Below are positions 1 through 9,295 of a stretch of DNA of 64,000 bases, piece by piece. Every line of letters begins with the position of its first letter. Position 1 is the first letter of the stretch. The DNA is from Frankia sp. AgB32 (GTDB lineage: Bacteria; Actinomycetota; Actinomycetes; Frankiales; Frankiaceae): positions 57,744 to 121,743 of the forward strand of contig NZ_JALKFX010000005.1 of NCBI RefSeq assembly GCF_023243045.1, written 5' to 3'. Below the pieces are notes generated by a model that worked only from the letters and a program-made list of their open reading frames with translations, did no database searches and had not been told where the DNA came from. The translations under genes were made by a program, and so were the position numbers.

Positions 1-125
1 GCACCCGGGTCCACAGCGAGCTCGCCGCGCCCGCCGCGGCACCCGCCCGACCCACCGGCGGCGCCCGCCGCGCCGACGGTGTTCCTGCTGCGCACGCGAA
101 CCCCGAAAGGGAGGCAGTCTCGTGA
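1..125 (+). CDS. 3' end of a truncated upstream gene
   Basis: An open frame enters from the left edge in phase 3 and stops with TGA at 123-125. The visible 40 residues are Ala/Pro/Arg-rich and show no motif, so the product cannot be named. The stop overlaps the GTG start of the next gene (GTGA at 122-125), the same 4-bp coupling used through this transporter operon. It is therefore probably the first visible member of that operon, and the Ala/Pro-rich stretch is likely a low-complexity C-terminal tail. Confidence 0.5.
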   Translation, partial: TRVHSELAAPAAAPARPTGGARRADGVPAAHANPEREAVS

Positions 126-919
126 CGATCACAGACACGACCGGCGTCGCCGCCGGCACCGGCGACGCGGCGGCGGCCGGTGCGAACGCGGCGCCGGCGC
201 TGCGCTTCGCCGGAGTGCGCAAGCAGTTCCGCGACGGCACGGTCGCGCTCGTCGACACCGACCTGACGGTGCGCCCCGGCGAGTTCGTGTCGGTCGTCGG
301 GCCGTCGGGCTGTGGGAAGAGCACGCTGCTGCGGATCGCCAGCGGCCTCGACGACGCCACCGGCGGGACGGTGGACGTCGCCTCGCGCAACGTCGGCTAC
401 GTCTTCCAGGACGCGACGCTGCTGCCGTGGCGCAACGTCGCCGCTAACGTGGGGCTGCTCGCGGAACTGGAGCACATGGACAAGGCCGAGCGCAGCCGCC
501 GGATCGGCGAGGCCATCGGCCTGGTCGGGCTGACCGGGTTCGAGAAGCACCTGCCGCACGAGCTCTCCGGCGGCATGCGGATGCGCGCGTCACTCGCCCG
601 CTCGCTGGTGCTCGACCCGTCGATCTTCCTGTTCGACGAGCCGTTCGGCGCCCTGGACGAGATCACCCGGGAACGACTCAACGACGAGCTGCTGCGGATG
701 TTCGTGCTGCGCCGCTTCGCCGCGCTGTTCATCACCCACTCGGTGGCCGAGGCGGTGTTCCTGTCCACCCGGGTGGTGGTGATGAGTGGCCGGCCCGGGC
801 GGGTGAAGGCGGACCTGGCCGTGCCGTTCGACTATCCGCGCTCCCCGGAGCTGCGCTACCGGCCCGAGTTCGCCGCCCTGTGCGGGGAGATCTCCGGACA
901 CCTCAGGAGCGAGGCATGA
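122..919 (+). CDS. ABC transporter ATP-binding protein, nitrate/sulfonate/taurine (SsuB/TauB) type
   Basis: This is the cytoplasmic ATPase of an importer for a small organic anion or N/S compound. The 265-residue protein has Walker A GPSGCGKST (about 60-68), Q-loop Q96, signature LSGGM (148-152), Walker B FLFDEP (169-174) and H-loop H206. The order and spacing fit the SsuB/TauB/NrtD group. The GTG start is chosen because GAAAGGGAGG lies 7 bases upstream and the start overlaps the preceding stop. It is coupled by ATGA to the permease, and a binding lipoprotein follows, so the importer is complete. The first 25 residues are an Ala/Gly-rich extension. The substrate is unknown. Confidence 0.9.
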   Translation: MTITDTTGVAAGTGDAAAAGANAAPALRFAGVRKQFRDGTVALVDTDLTVRPGEFVSVVGPSGCGKSTLLRIASGLDDATGGTVDVASRNVGYVFQDATLLPWRNVAANVGLLAELEHMDKAERSRRIGEAIGLVGLTGFEKHLPHELSGGMRMRASLARSLVLDPSIFLFDEPFGALDEITRERLNDELLRMFVLRRFAALFITHSVAEAVFLSTRVVVMSGRPGRVKADLAVPFDYPRSPELRYRPEFAALCGEISGHLRSEA

Positions 920-1908
920 GCGCCCCGGTGCCCGCCGCGACCGACACCACCGGAACCGACTCCTCCCGACCCGACGCCACCCGACCCGACAGCTCGCAGG
1001 ACGGGGCTGCCGGGCCCGCGTCGGCAGCCGCGGTGGCCGCCGCCTCCCGGGGCGCGGGTGCGCCGGACGCGTCGGGCTCGGCGACCCGATCCGGCCGGGC
1101 CCGCCGGTCCCGAAGCGGAAGCGGCAACGGGCCGATCAGCCTGGTTGTGCTGCCCGCGGCGGTGTTCGGGCTGTTCATCGGCCTGTGGTACGCCGTGTCC
1201 GAGGGGATGCTCAACCAGCAGCAGCGGTTCATGCTGCCGCCGCCGCACGAGGTCGTCCGGATCGGTTTCCTCGACGGGAAGAACTTCTCGTCGATGATGA
1301 GCGCGCTGAAGCTGACCAGCGAGGTGACCTTCGCCGGGCTGGCCATCGCGATCGTCATCGGTGTCCTCGTCGCGGTGGCCATGAGCCAGGCCAGGTGGAT
1401 CGAGAACTCGCTCTACCCGTGGGCGGTCGTCGTCCAGACGGTGCCGATCCTGGCGCTGACGCCGGTGCTGAGCTTCTTCTTCGGGTTCGCGCTGACGAGC
1501 CGGATCATCGTCTGCGTCATCATCGCGTTCTTCCCGATCGTGTCGAACACGCTGTTCGGGCTGCAGTCCGTCGACCGGGGCATGCACGAGCTGTTCACCC
1601 TGCACCACACCGGGCGCCTCACCCGGCTGTGGAAGCTGCAGATCCCGGCGGCGCTGCCGTCGATGTTCACCGGGTTCCGCAACGCGGCGGGGCTGGCGGT
1701 GATCGGCGCGATCGTCGGGGAGTTCGCCTTCAAACAGGGCGATCCGGGGCTCGGCACGAACATGTCGGTGTTCACCTCCCGGTTGGAGGGCGAGCGCCTG
1801 TGGGCGACCACGCTCACCGCGAGCCTGCTCGGCATCGCGGTCTTCGTCTTCTTCGGTTGGCTCGCACGCCGCGTCGTCGGCCGCTGGTACCAGCCGAAGC
1901 GCGGCTGA
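916..1908 (+). CDS. ABC transporter permease, SsuC/TauC type
   Basis: This is the integral membrane subunit that pairs with the upstream ATPase. After about 75 low-complexity Ser/Thr/Pro/Ala residues come several hydrophobic segments and a typical BPD_transp_1 domain. A cytoplasmic EAA-like loop is visible around ELFTLHHTGRLTRLWKLQIP (near residues 220-240), followed by GAIVGEF. The start is the ATG in ATGA at 916, overlapping the ATPase stop; an earlier in-frame ATG at 880 would lie inside the ATPase gene. The long disordered N-terminus is unusual, since family members normally begin near the first membrane helix. Confidence 0.88.
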   Translation: MSAPVPAATDTTGTDSSRPDATRPDSSQDGAAGPASAAAVAAASRGAGAPDASGSATRSGRARRSRSGSGNGPISLVVLPAAVFGLFIGLWYAVSEGMLNQQQRFMLPPPHEVVRIGFLDGKNFSSMMSALKLTSEVTFAGLAIAIVIGVLVAVAMSQARWIENSLYPWAVVVQTVPILALTPVLSFFFGFALTSRIIVCVIIAFFPIVSNTLFGLQSVDRGMHELFTLHHTGRLTRLWKLQIPAALPSMFTGFRNAAGLAVIGAIVGEFAFKQGDPGLGTNMSVFTSRLEGERLWATTLTASLLGIAVFVFFGWLARRVVGRWYQPKRG

Positions 1909-1997
1909 CCCGTCCCGCGACACCACCCCATCCGGGCCCGCTCGGGCTGTTCACGTTCTGGCCCACGTGGGCCAGTAGATCCAGGGGGAGACCTCAC

Positions 1998-3203
1998 TTG
2001 AGCACATTTCGGCGACGTCCCGCGCGGCTTGTCGCGCTGACGGCGACCGCCACCGCGCTCGCCCTCACCGCCGCGGCCTGCGGCAGCAGTGGCAGCGACG
2101 GGACGTCCAGCGCCGCCGCGCCCTCCGCGGCCGGCGGCGCTGTGCCCGCCCAGTACGACCTGAAGGCCGCTGGCTGCCCGTCGACGGTCGTGCTGCAGAC
2201 GGACTGGAACCCGGAGTCCGAGCACGGCGGCCAGTACCAGCTTCTCGGTCCCAACCCCAAGATCAATTCGGGGGCGAAGTCGGTCACCAGCGAGCTGGTC
2301 GCGCACGGCGGCGTCGACACCGGGGTGAAGCTGGAGATCCGCGCCGGCGGCCCGGCGGTCGGCTTCCAGACCGTGACGTCGCAGCTCTACAAGGATTCCA
2401 ACATCACGCTGGGCTATGTCAGCACGGACGAGCAGATCGCACTGTCGAAGACCCAGCCGACGGTGGCGCTGCTCGCCGGCCTGGAGAAGAGCCCGCAGAT
2501 CATCCAGTGGTCGCCGGAGAAGCACCCGGACTGGAAGGCGATCGCGGACATCGGGAAGACGAACACCAAGGTCCTGTACTTCCAGGGCGCCGCGTACATG
2601 GACTACTTCACCGGATCGGGCATTCTCAGGGCCAGCCAGATCGACGGCAGCTACGACGGGACGCCGACGAACTTCGTCGCCTCCGGCGGCGACGTCGCCG
2701 TGCAGGGTTTCGCCACCTCGGAGCCCTACACCTACGCGCATGAGGTCCGGTCGTGGGACAAGCCGATGAAGTACCAGCTCATCGCGGACGCCGGCTTCAA
2801 CTTCTACCAGCAGGCGATCGGCGTTCGCAAGGACAGGCTCGCCGCCCTCAAGCCCTGCCTGACGAAGCTGATTCCCATCATGCAGCAGGGTGTCGTCGAC
2901 TTCGTGGGTAACCCGGCGGCGACGAACAAGCTGATCCTGAACCTCGTCGACAAGTACGACAACGGCTGGGTCTACAGCGAGGGCGTCGCGAACTACGCCG
3001 TGTCCACGATGAAGTCGCTGGGCATTGTCGGTAACGGTGCGAACAGCACCCTCGGTGACTTCGATGACACGCGCCTGCAGAAGCTCATCGATATTCTGGG
3101 TCCGATCTACCAGCAGCAGAACAAGCCGATCCAGGCCGGACTGAAGCCGTCGGACCTCGTCGACGGCAGCTTGCTGGACGCGAAGATCGGGCTGGGTTCG
3201 TGA
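1998..3203 (+). CDS. ABC transporter substrate-binding lipoprotein (NMT1/TauA-like)
   Basis: This is the extracytoplasmic binding protein of the transporter. The 401-residue product begins with a basic signal sequence and a lipobox, with the lipidated cysteine at residue 28 (LTAAAC), then a Gly/Ser linker. The body has features of NMT1/TauA-type periplasmic folds, including an ELVAHGGVDTG segment and an Asp/Tyr-rich ligand region. The TTG at 1998 is chosen as start because AGGGGGAG lies 7 bases upstream and the signal peptide begins directly after it. It is separated from the permease by 89 bp and probably co-transcribed. The ligand is not deducible. Confidence 0.85.
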   Translation: MSTFRRRPARLVALTATATALALTAAACGSSGSDGTSSAAAPSAAGGAVPAQYDLKAAGCPSTVVLQTDWNPESEHGGQYQLLGPNPKINSGAKSVTSELVAHGGVDTGVKLEIRAGGPAVGFQTVTSQLYKDSNITLGYVSTDEQIALSKTQPTVALLAGLEKSPQIIQWSPEKHPDWKAIADIGKTNTKVLYFQGAAYMDYFTGSGILRASQIDGSYDGTPTNFVASGGDVAVQGFATSEPYTYAHEVRSWDKPMKYQLIADAGFNFYQQAIGVRKDRLAALKPCLTKLIPIMQQGVVDFVGNPAATNKLILNLVDKYDNGWVYSEGVANYAVSTMKSLGIVGNGANSTLGDFDDTRLQKLIDILGPIYQQQNKPIQAGLKPSDLVDGSLLDAKIGLGS

Positions 3204-3284
3204 TCAGGACGGATAGCTGACGGAGATGTCGGACTCCACCCTCGCGGCCTCGCGGGGCGGCCAGGCCGCGCGACGCTGCCCACC

Positions 3285-4595
3285 GTGACCCCGCTCGACC
3301 CGGCCGCGCTCGACGCCCTCGCCGCGGAACTCTCCGCGCTTGTCGGCGCGGACGCGGTGCACCGCGATTCCTCGACCCTGCTGTCGGCGTCGACGGACTG
3401 GGCGCACATGAGTCCGGTCCTCGCGCCGCTGCTACCCGGCGGCGTCGCCGACGTGGTGGTCCGCCCACCCGACGCGGCCGGGATCGCGGCGGCCGTCGGC
3501 GCGGCCCACCGCCACCGCATCCCGGTGACCGTGCGCGGCCAGGGCACCGGCAACTACGGCCAGGGCATCCCGCTGTTCGGCGGCCTGGTCCTCGACACCT
3601 CCGCGGCCACCCGCATCCTGTCCGTCTCCGACGGCTGGCTCACCGCGGAGGCCGGCGCGTCGTTCGTCCTGATGGAGAAGGCCGCCGCGGCCACCGGGCA
3701 GGAGCTGGCGATCCTGCCGTCCACGGTCGGCAGCACCGTCGCCGGATTCATCGCCGGTGGCTCCGGCGGCACCGGGTCGATCGCGAACGGCGCGATCTGG
3801 GACGGCTACCTGCGCTCCCTGCTCGTCGTGCCGTGCACGGACGACGCGACGCCGGTGGCGGTGCCGTTCCCGGAGAACACGGCGATGGCGCACGCGTTCG
3901 GGGTCTCCGGCGTGATCGCCGAGGCGACGGTGGCGCTGCGCCCGGCGCGGCGCTGGACCGGGCTGTACGCGTCGTTCCCCACCCTGCACGGCGCCGTCGC
4001 CGCAGGTGAGGAACTGTTCGACCTGGATCCGACGCCGCGGCTGCTGTCACTGGACGAGGCGGGGATCATCGCCACCTACCGCCCGGCGGACCCGGCGCTG
4101 CCCGCGGACCGGGTGAGCGTGCGCGGCATCGTCACCGAGGACAGTGTCGACGCGGCGAGCGCGGTCGTGGCCCGCCACGGCGGCCGCGTCGACGCGGTAC
4201 GCCCCAAGGGTCCCGCGCACATCGCGTCGCTGTCGTACAACCACACCACCTACCGCGTCCGCAAGGTCCGCCCGGAACTGACCCACCTGCAGTGCATGGG
4301 GCCGGGCCTCACCCGCCGGCGCGCCGAGGTCGCGGCGCTGGCGCCGGAGTCGCTCATCCACCTGGAGGGCTTCCTCACCGCGAACGGCCGCGACTGGGTC
4401 GCCATGCTGTTCCTGCGCTACGACGGCGCCGACGACCTCTACGACCGGATGGCCCGCCTCGCCGACGTCGAGGTCCACGTCGACGACCCGCACACCTGGG
4501 AACTGCACCACGGCCGCCTCGACGCCGTACGCGCCGCCGCCGCCCGCTTCGACCCCGACGGCCTGCTCAATCCGGGCAAGCTGCCACCCGCCTGA
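3285..4595 (+). CDS. FAD-binding oxidoreductase (GlcD/PCMH type)
   Basis: A flavin-linked oxidase or dehydrogenase of 436 residues. The N-terminal half is an FAD_binding_4 (PCMH) domain: VVVRPPDAAGIAAAV (around 47-61), then VTVRGQGTGNYGQG, the usual FAD pyrophosphate loop, and STVGSTVAGFIAGGSGGTGS. The C-terminus ends with the family-typical FDPDGLLNPGK. Such enzymes oxidise hydroxyacids or similar alcohols and amines. The GTG start gives a normal N-terminus. It lies 81 bp after the binding-protein gene on the same strand, suggesting it acts on the imported compound. That link is inference. Confidence 0.82.
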   Translation: MTPLDPAALDALAAELSALVGADAVHRDSSTLLSASTDWAHMSPVLAPLLPGGVADVVVRPPDAAGIAAAVGAAHRHRIPVTVRGQGTGNYGQGIPLFGGLVLDTSAATRILSVSDGWLTAEAGASFVLMEKAAAATGQELAILPSTVGSTVAGFIAGGSGGTGSIANGAIWDGYLRSLLVVPCTDDATPVAVPFPENTAMAHAFGVSGVIAEATVALRPARRWTGLYASFPTLHGAVAAGEELFDLDPTPRLLSLDEAGIIATYRPADPALPADRVSVRGIVTEDSVDAASAVVARHGGRVDAVRPKGPAHIASLSYNHTTYRVRKVRPELTHLQCMGPGLTRRRAEVAALAPESLIHLEGFLTANGRDWVAMLFLRYDGADDLYDRMARLADVEVHVDDPHTWELHHGRLDAVRAAAARFDPDGLLNPGKLPPA

Positions 4596-4607
4596 GCCCC
4601 GCGAGGA

Positions 4608-5096
4608 TCAGCGGGAGGCGGGCGAGCGGTACTTCTCCCGCAGCCGGTCCCACACCTGCGGCGCGACGAGGCGGCTGACGTCGCCGTCGCGGCTGGCGAC
4701 GTCCTTGACCAGGCTGGAGCTGAGGAACGAGTACTCCGGCCGGGCCGCGATGAACAGCGTCTCCACCTCGGAGAGACGGCGGGTCATCTGGGCGATCTGG
4801 AGTTCGTACTCGAAGTCGCTCACGGAACGCAGGCTGCGCACGATCGCGGTGATGCCGTTGCGCAGGCAGAAGTCGGCGAGCAGGCCGTCGAAGGTGGCGA
4901 CGCGGACGTTCGCCAGGTGCGCGGTGGTCGACATCAGCATGGCCACCCGCTCGTCGACCTCGAACAGGCAGCGTTTCGAGACGTTCGGCAGCACCGTCAC
5001 GACGAGCTCGGCGGTGAGGGCCGCGGCTCGTTCGATGATGTCGACGTGCCCGACGGTGACCGGGTCGAACGATCCCGGACAGACTGCTCGACGCAC
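4608..5096 (-). CDS. coaD: Pantetheine-phosphate adenylyltransferase
   Basis: Catalyses transfer of AMP from ATP to 4'-phosphopantetheine, the penultimate step of coenzyme A synthesis, in the cytoplasm. The 162-residue product has the nucleotidyltransferase motif CPGSFDPVTVGH at its start and the conserved C-terminal FLSSSLVKDVASRDGDVSRLVAP segment (written here in full as its family landmark, of which SSSLVK is the key part). Length matches the family. An in-frame ATG 24 bases upstream exists, but its codons form the Shine-Dalgarno region (GGAGG), so GTG at 5096 is the likely start. It converges on the FAD oxidase gene with a 12-bp gap and is not linked to rpmF or recG here. Confidence 0.95.
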   Translation of the reverse strand: MRRAVCPGSFDPVTVGHVDIIERAAALTAELVVTVLPNVSKRCLFEVDERVAMLMSTTAHLANVRVATFDGLLADFCLRNGITAIVRSLRSVSDFEYELQIAQMTRRLSEVETLFIAARPEYSFLSSSLVKDVASRDGDVSRLVAPQVWDRLREKYRSPASR

Positions 5097-5331
5097 CCTT
5101 CCACCACCTCCACGGATCAACCACGACCGCCAGAAAGATCACATCGTGACACGGCGTCGGGCACGCGGCGCCACTTTTCACTCACGCTTCGGAGTGTTGC
5201 TGCGCCGGTCAGGGGCGCGGTCGGGTCACCATCAGGACCGACTCCGGGCCCGAAGGGGCCGCGGGTTCGCGGGTGCTCGCCGAGGCGGCGGCACGAACGG
5301 GCCATCACGAGCCGGACGGGAGTGCCACCAG

Positions 5332-6519
5332 ATGGGCGGCCGGGAGCCTGGACATCTCGCCGGCGGGCGCCGGACACACCTGATGGTCGCGGCGGTCTCG
5401 ATGGCGGGTTCGATGCTCGTCGCCGTCCCCGAGCCGGCGGGGGCGGGCGCGCAGGCGGGGCTGTTCGCGCCGGCCGCCGACTACCTCTCCGGGCACGGCC
5501 CGACGTCGGTGTCCGTCGGTGACCTGCGCGGCGACGGGCGCAGCGACATCGTCACGGTCAACGCCGGCGACGGCACGGCCTCGGTGCTGCTGGCCACCGG
5601 CGACGGGACGTTCTCGGCGCCGCGGATCTACCCGGTCGGGCCCGGGCCGACCGGGCTGGACATCGGCGACCTCAACGGCGACGACGTGCCCGACCTGGCG
5701 GTGTCGAACCAGTTCAACGCGTCGGCGACGGTGCTGTTCGGCAACGGGGACGGCACGTTCCGCCCGCCGCTGGTCCTGCCGGTCGGCTCGGGCCCGTCGG
5801 CGGTGGCGATCGCGGATGTCACCGGCGACGGGGTCACGGACATCGTCGTCACCGACCAGTTCGACGGCACGGCGGCGGTCCTCGTGGGCAACGGCCACGG
5901 CGGTTTCGCGCCGCCGCGGTTCACGCCGGTCGGGCCGAGCCCGTCGTCGGTGGCCGTGGGTGATCTGACCGGTGACGACGTGCCGGACCTGGCCGTCACC
6001 GACGCCGGGAACGCCACGGTGGTGGTGTTGCCGGGCAACGGCGACGGCACGTTCGGGGTCGGCCGGCCCTACCTGACCGGGCCCGGCCCGTCCTCGCTGG
6101 ACATCGGTGACCTCACCGGTGACGGCGTCGACGACCTCGCGGTCACGAACTCCGGGAACGCGACCGTGTCCGTGCTCCCGGCGACGGGCAACGGCGGGCT
6201 GGGGGCCCCGCGGACCTACCTCGCCGGGCCGGGGCCCTCGTCGATCACCATCGGGGACGTGACCGGCGACGACGTCAACGACCTGGCGGTGCCGAATGCC
6301 GGGAACGCCTCCGTGTCCGTCCTGCCCGGCCGCGGCGACGGCACGTTCGGCCCGCAGCTGGTCTACCTCGCCGGCCCGGGGCCGGCCTCGCTCGCCGAGG
6401 GCGATCTGACCGGCCGGGGTCTGGTGGACATGGCCGTCGCCAACGGGCGCGGCACCACCGTGTCGGTGCTCGCCGGCACGGGCGCGGGAGGCGGATCAGC
6501 TGCGGGCGGCTGCGGCTGA
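5332..6519 (+). CDS. Secreted FG-GAP/VCBS repeat protein
   Basis: A predicted exported protein of 395 residues. A signal peptide covers about residues 1-40 (basic start, hydrophobic VAAVSMAGSMLVAV, then AGAGA). The rest is seven tandem repeats of about 49 residues, each containing a GDL-x-GD-x-x-x-D-L-AV calcium-binding-like core followed by VLxGNGDGTF and a Gly/Pro linker; together they would form a beta-propeller. Repeat 7 is degraded. The frame is open further upstream, but ATG 5332 has GGGAG at 5318-5322 and places the signal peptide at the N-terminus. Its last 24 bases overlap the convergent MFS gene. Function is probably adhesion or ligand binding at the cell surface; no enzymatic domain is seen. 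Confidence 0.75.
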   Translation: MGGREPGHLAGGRRTHLMVAAVSMAGSMLVAVPEPAGAGAQAGLFAPAADYLSGHGPTSVSVGDLRGDGRSDIVTVNAGDGTASVLLATGDGTFSAPRIYPVGPGPTGLDIGDLNGDDVPDLAVSNQFNASATVLFGNGDGTFRPPLVLPVGSGPSAVAIADVTGDGVTDIVVTDQFDGTAAVLVGNGHGGFAPPRFTPVGPSPSSVAVGDLTGDDVPDLAVTDAGNATVVVLPGNGDGTFGVGRPYLTGPGPSSLDIGDLTGDGVDDLAVTNSGNATVSVLPATGNGGLGAPRTYLAGPGPSSITIGDVTGDDVNDLAVPNAGNASVSVLPGRGDGTFGPQLVYLAGPGPASLAEGDLTGRGLVDMAVANGRGTTVSVLAGTGAGGGSAAGGCG

Positions 6520-7761
6520 CCTCGTCGAGGACGGGGCACCGGTCTCGACGGTCTCGGCGGTGGCGCGGGGCGTCGCGGCCACCGGGACGATGAGGATGGC
6601 CACCGCGGCCAGGGCGGCGGCCAGGAAGAAGCCCGCCGGGTAGTCGGCGGCGCCGATGAGCCAGCCGACGACCGGCGGAGTCAGCGACGCCGTCACGTTC
6701 TGCCCGGTGTTCTGGGCGCCGAGCGCGCGGCCCGCCCAGCTCGGGCCGGCCAGCTCCGCCGTGGCGGTGAACGACAGACCGTTGGTGCTCGCGGTCAGGC
6801 CGCAGGCGACGACGAGCAGGACATCGCACGGCCACGACGGCCACAGCGCGGCGCCGCCGAGGACGGCGAGCAGCACCCCGTTGGCGGCGGCCAGCATCCG
6901 CATCGGCCGCAGCCGGCTGCCGAGATGGTCCGACCAGACGCCGGCGGTGATGCGCCCCGCCGCGCCGAGCGCCTGCCCGGCCGCCATGACCTGCCCGGCG
7001 GTGGTGACGTCCCAGTGCCGGACGTCCACGAGGAACACCAGGCCGAAGGCGCTGATGGTGCACTGCGGCCAGACGAGCAGCGCGCTCGCGCCGTGCACCC
7101 GCCACAGGCCGGCGGACCGGTAGGGCGAGGCGGCCCGGCCGGCGCCGGCGGCGGCCGGCGGGCGCGGTGGGTCGACGACGAACAGGATCACGCAGACGGC
7201 GACCGCGCCCATCAGCACGGCGATGACCTGCACGGTGAGGCGGGCGCCCAGCCGCTCGGCCAACGGCGGGACCAGCAGCGCCGCGATGCCCATGCCCAGC
7301 GGGGTGGAGATCTGCCGGATGCCCATGGCCAGGCCCCGTTCCCGCTGGGAGAACCAGCCCATCACGACCCGCCCGCTCGCCGCGAAGACCGACGCGCCGG
7401 CCGCGCCGGCCAGCACGAACACCGCGCCCAGCGCGGGCGCGCCGTGGGTGGCCCGCGCGGCGGCCAGCAGCACCGCCGAGCCGAGCAGCCCGCTGCCGAG
7501 CACGACCCGCTCGCCGTAGCGGTCCGCGAGCGCGCCCCACCCGATCAGGGCGAGGACCAGCCCGACCGTGGGGCAGGCGACGACGATCCCGGCCTCGGCA
7601 AGGGTCAGCCTGTCCGCCGCCCGCAGCTGCGGGACAAGGTACGGGATCCCGTAGACGAACACACAGGCGGCGGTCTGCGCCCCGGTGCCGAGCGCGAGCA
7701 TCAGCCACCGCAGGTTCCCGGCACCGTCCGCTGGCTCTCCCGATCGCCGCACCGGCGCCAC
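6496..7761 (-). CDS. Major facilitator superfamily transporter
   Basis: A 421-residue membrane protein with about twelve hydrophobic segments in two halves. The loop between the second and third segments carries GWGALADRYGERVVLGSG, the classic MFS motif A region. The GTG start at 7761 has GGAGAGG just upstream. The last gene of a minus-strand run after the LysR and tautomerase genes, it could export a product of that pathway. A GAGAC-GACT-GTCTC palindrome lies 46-59 bp upstream of its start. Substrate unknown. Confidence 0.85.
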   Translation of the reverse strand: MAPVRRSGEPADGAGNLRWLMLALGTGAQTAACVFVYGIPYLVPQLRAADRLTLAEAGIVVACPTVGLVLALIGWGALADRYGERVVLGSGLLGSAVLLAAARATHGAPALGAVFVLAGAAGASVFAASGRVVMGWFSQRERGLAMGIRQISTPLGMGIAALLVPPLAERLGARLTVQVIAVLMGAVAVCVILFVVDPPRPPAAAGAGRAASPYRSAGLWRVHGASALLVWPQCTISAFGLVFLVDVRHWDVTTAGQVMAAGQALGAAGRITAGVWSDHLGSRLRPMRMLAAANGVLLAVLGGAALWPSWPCDVLLVVACGLTASTNGLSFTATAELAGPSWAGRALGAQNTGQNVTASLTPPVVGWLIGAADYPAGFFLAAALAAVAILIVPVAATPRATAETVETGAPSSTRSAAAARS

Positions 7762-7806
7762 CGCCTCTCCCCGCGCAACCCATCCAGCACAGCCGTCTCA
7801 TAATTT

Positions 7807-7820
7807 GAGACGACTGTCTC
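7807..7820. promoter_or_regulatory. Palindrome upstream of the MFS gene (candidate operator)
   Basis: GAGAC-GACT-GTCTC is a perfect 5-bp inverted repeat centred about 52 bp upstream of the MFS start codon, next to an AT-rich patch (AATTT) in otherwise GC-rich DNA. Position and size fit a repressor operator, but no adjacent TetR-type gene exists. The LysR gene upstream is one candidate regulator. Confidence 0.35.
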
Positions 7821-7933
7821 TCTGATTGGGACGATAGCTCAGGGTGGGGCGCACCGGCTGCCGTTGTGGCGAATCACCAACCGGCCGGGACCGGTCGCGC
7901 CGACCCCGGCCGGCCTGGTCCGGCGCGGCCGGC

Positions 7934-8116
7934 TCAGGCGTCGGCGACCAGCTTGCCGGCATTGGCCCAGCTGTCGGTGGGGACCTCCTGGATCCACACC
8001 TGGACCGTCTCCGCCGGGATCTGGTAGGCGTCGACGAACGCGTCCGTGATGCGCTGGACCAGCGCGCGCTTGAGCTCGACGGTGCGCGGGCTCTGCTGAA
8101 CGGTCACGATCGGCAT
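7934..8116 (-). CDS. 4-oxalocrotonate tautomerase family protein
   Basis: A small (60-residue) tautomerase. It starts MPIVTVQQ, giving the N-terminal catalytic proline after Met removal, and continues with ELKRALVQRITDAF and a conserved IQEVP segment, all typical of 4-OT. Length matches the family (about 60-65). Start is set by CGGAGGT five bases before ATG 8116. It sits between a LysR gene and an MFS gene on the same strand. The family tautomerises enol/keto intermediates in aromatic ring cleavage and related pathways; the specific substrate here is unknown. Confidence 0.88.
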   Translation of the reverse strand: MPIVTVQQSPRTVELKRALVQRITDAFVDAYQIPAETVQVWIQEVPTDSWANAGKLVADA

Positions 8117-8240
8117 GGCGGACCTCCGGTCTGGGGGTGGGACGGGGACTGTCGTCGGCCCGGGCCACCGGCCCCGCCGACAGGGTCCAGTCCATCCCGG
8201 CGCGGTCACCGCACCAACGCGCGTTCCGCCATCGCCACCA

Positions 8241-9137
8241 TCACGAATCGTGATGGCCAGCCGCCGCCGCGCAGGCGTCGAGGAGCAGCGGCAGGTACGG
8301 CGTCGGCACCGCGGCCCGCACACACACCGCCGTGGTGACCGACAGCGGACGGCCGCGCAGCGGACGGAACGCCACCCGCGGTGCGTGCAGCCGGTCCGCG
8401 TGCGCCGCGTAAAGCACGGTCCACATCGGCCGGCCCGAACCGATCGCCGCGAGGGTGTCCTCCAGGGAGCCCGTCGCCTCGTCCGGCGTCGGTTGGAAGC
8501 CGGCGTCGGCGCAGGCATGGATGACCAGATCGACGAGGACGGGATTGTGCCGGCGGGCGACCAGCCGTAGTGGCAGACCGGCGAGATCGCGCAGGGCGAC
8601 GTCCGTCCCGGAGCCCAGCTCGTGGCGGGCCGGCAGCGCGACGACCAGCTGGTCCCGCCACACCGGGACGGCCCGCAGCGCCGGGCCGGCGGCGGTGCCG
8701 CGGACGAAGGTGGCGTCCAGCGTGCCGGCCGCGACGCGGTCGAGGCGCTGGCGGGTGGGTTCTCCGATCAGCTCGACCTCGACGTGCGGGGCGCGCCGCG
8801 CGAGCTGTTCGAGCACCGCGTCCAGGCGTTCGCCCAGGCCCCGGCTCGTGCCAAGGCGCAGCGTCCCGGTGTACTCGCCGGCGAGCCGGGACGCGACGGC
8901 GAGTACCCGGCTCTCGGCGGTGAGCACGGCGCGCGCCTCGCGCAGGAACTCCTCGCCGGCGGAGGTGAGCCGCACGTGACGCGGGGACCGGTCGAACAGG
9001 TCGATGCCCAGCTCCCGTTCCAGCCGGCGGATCTGCTGGCTGACGGCGGGCTGGCCGATGTTCAGCCGTTCGGCGGCCCGCCCGAAGTGCCCGGCCTCGG
9101 CGATCGCGACGAAGTACCGCAACTGGCGCAGCTCCAC
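8241..9137 (-). CDS. LysR-family transcriptional regulator
   Basis: A 298-residue regulator. The N-terminal winged helix-turn-helix is complete: MELRQLRYFVAIAEAGHFGR, then AAERLNIGQPAVSQQIRRLE, and a LysR effector-binding domain follows from about residue 90. GTG 9137 is chosen over upstream frames because GGGAGGG lies 9 bases before it and the protein then begins exactly at the family N-terminus. It precedes the tautomerase and MFS genes on the same strand (gap 124 bp), so it may control them. Confidence 0.9.
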   Translation of the reverse strand: MELRQLRYFVAIAEAGHFGRAAERLNIGQPAVSQQIRRLERELGIDLFDRSPRHVRLTSAGEEFLREARAVLTAESRVLAVASRLAGEYTGTLRLGTSRGLGERLDAVLEQLARRAPHVEVELIGEPTRQRLDRVAAGTLDATFVRGTAAGPALRAVPVWRDQLVVALPARHELGSGTDVALRDLAGLPLRLVARRHNPVLVDLVIHACADAGFQPTPDEATGSLEDTLAAIGSGRPMWTVLYAAHADRLHAPRVAFRPLRGRPLSVTTAVCVRAAVPTPYLPLLLDACAAAAGHHDS

Positions 9138-9295
9138 GACCCGGGTCCCTCCCAGACTCCGCCCCTGCGCCGCCACCAGCGGGAGCACCGGGCGGCGCAT
9201 GGCCATCCGGACCGCACCGGGGTATCCGGGCAACCAGGAGCGGTGATCACCGTATCGGGCGCGGTGGGAGTCCGAACGGTCGAGAGAGCCGGATC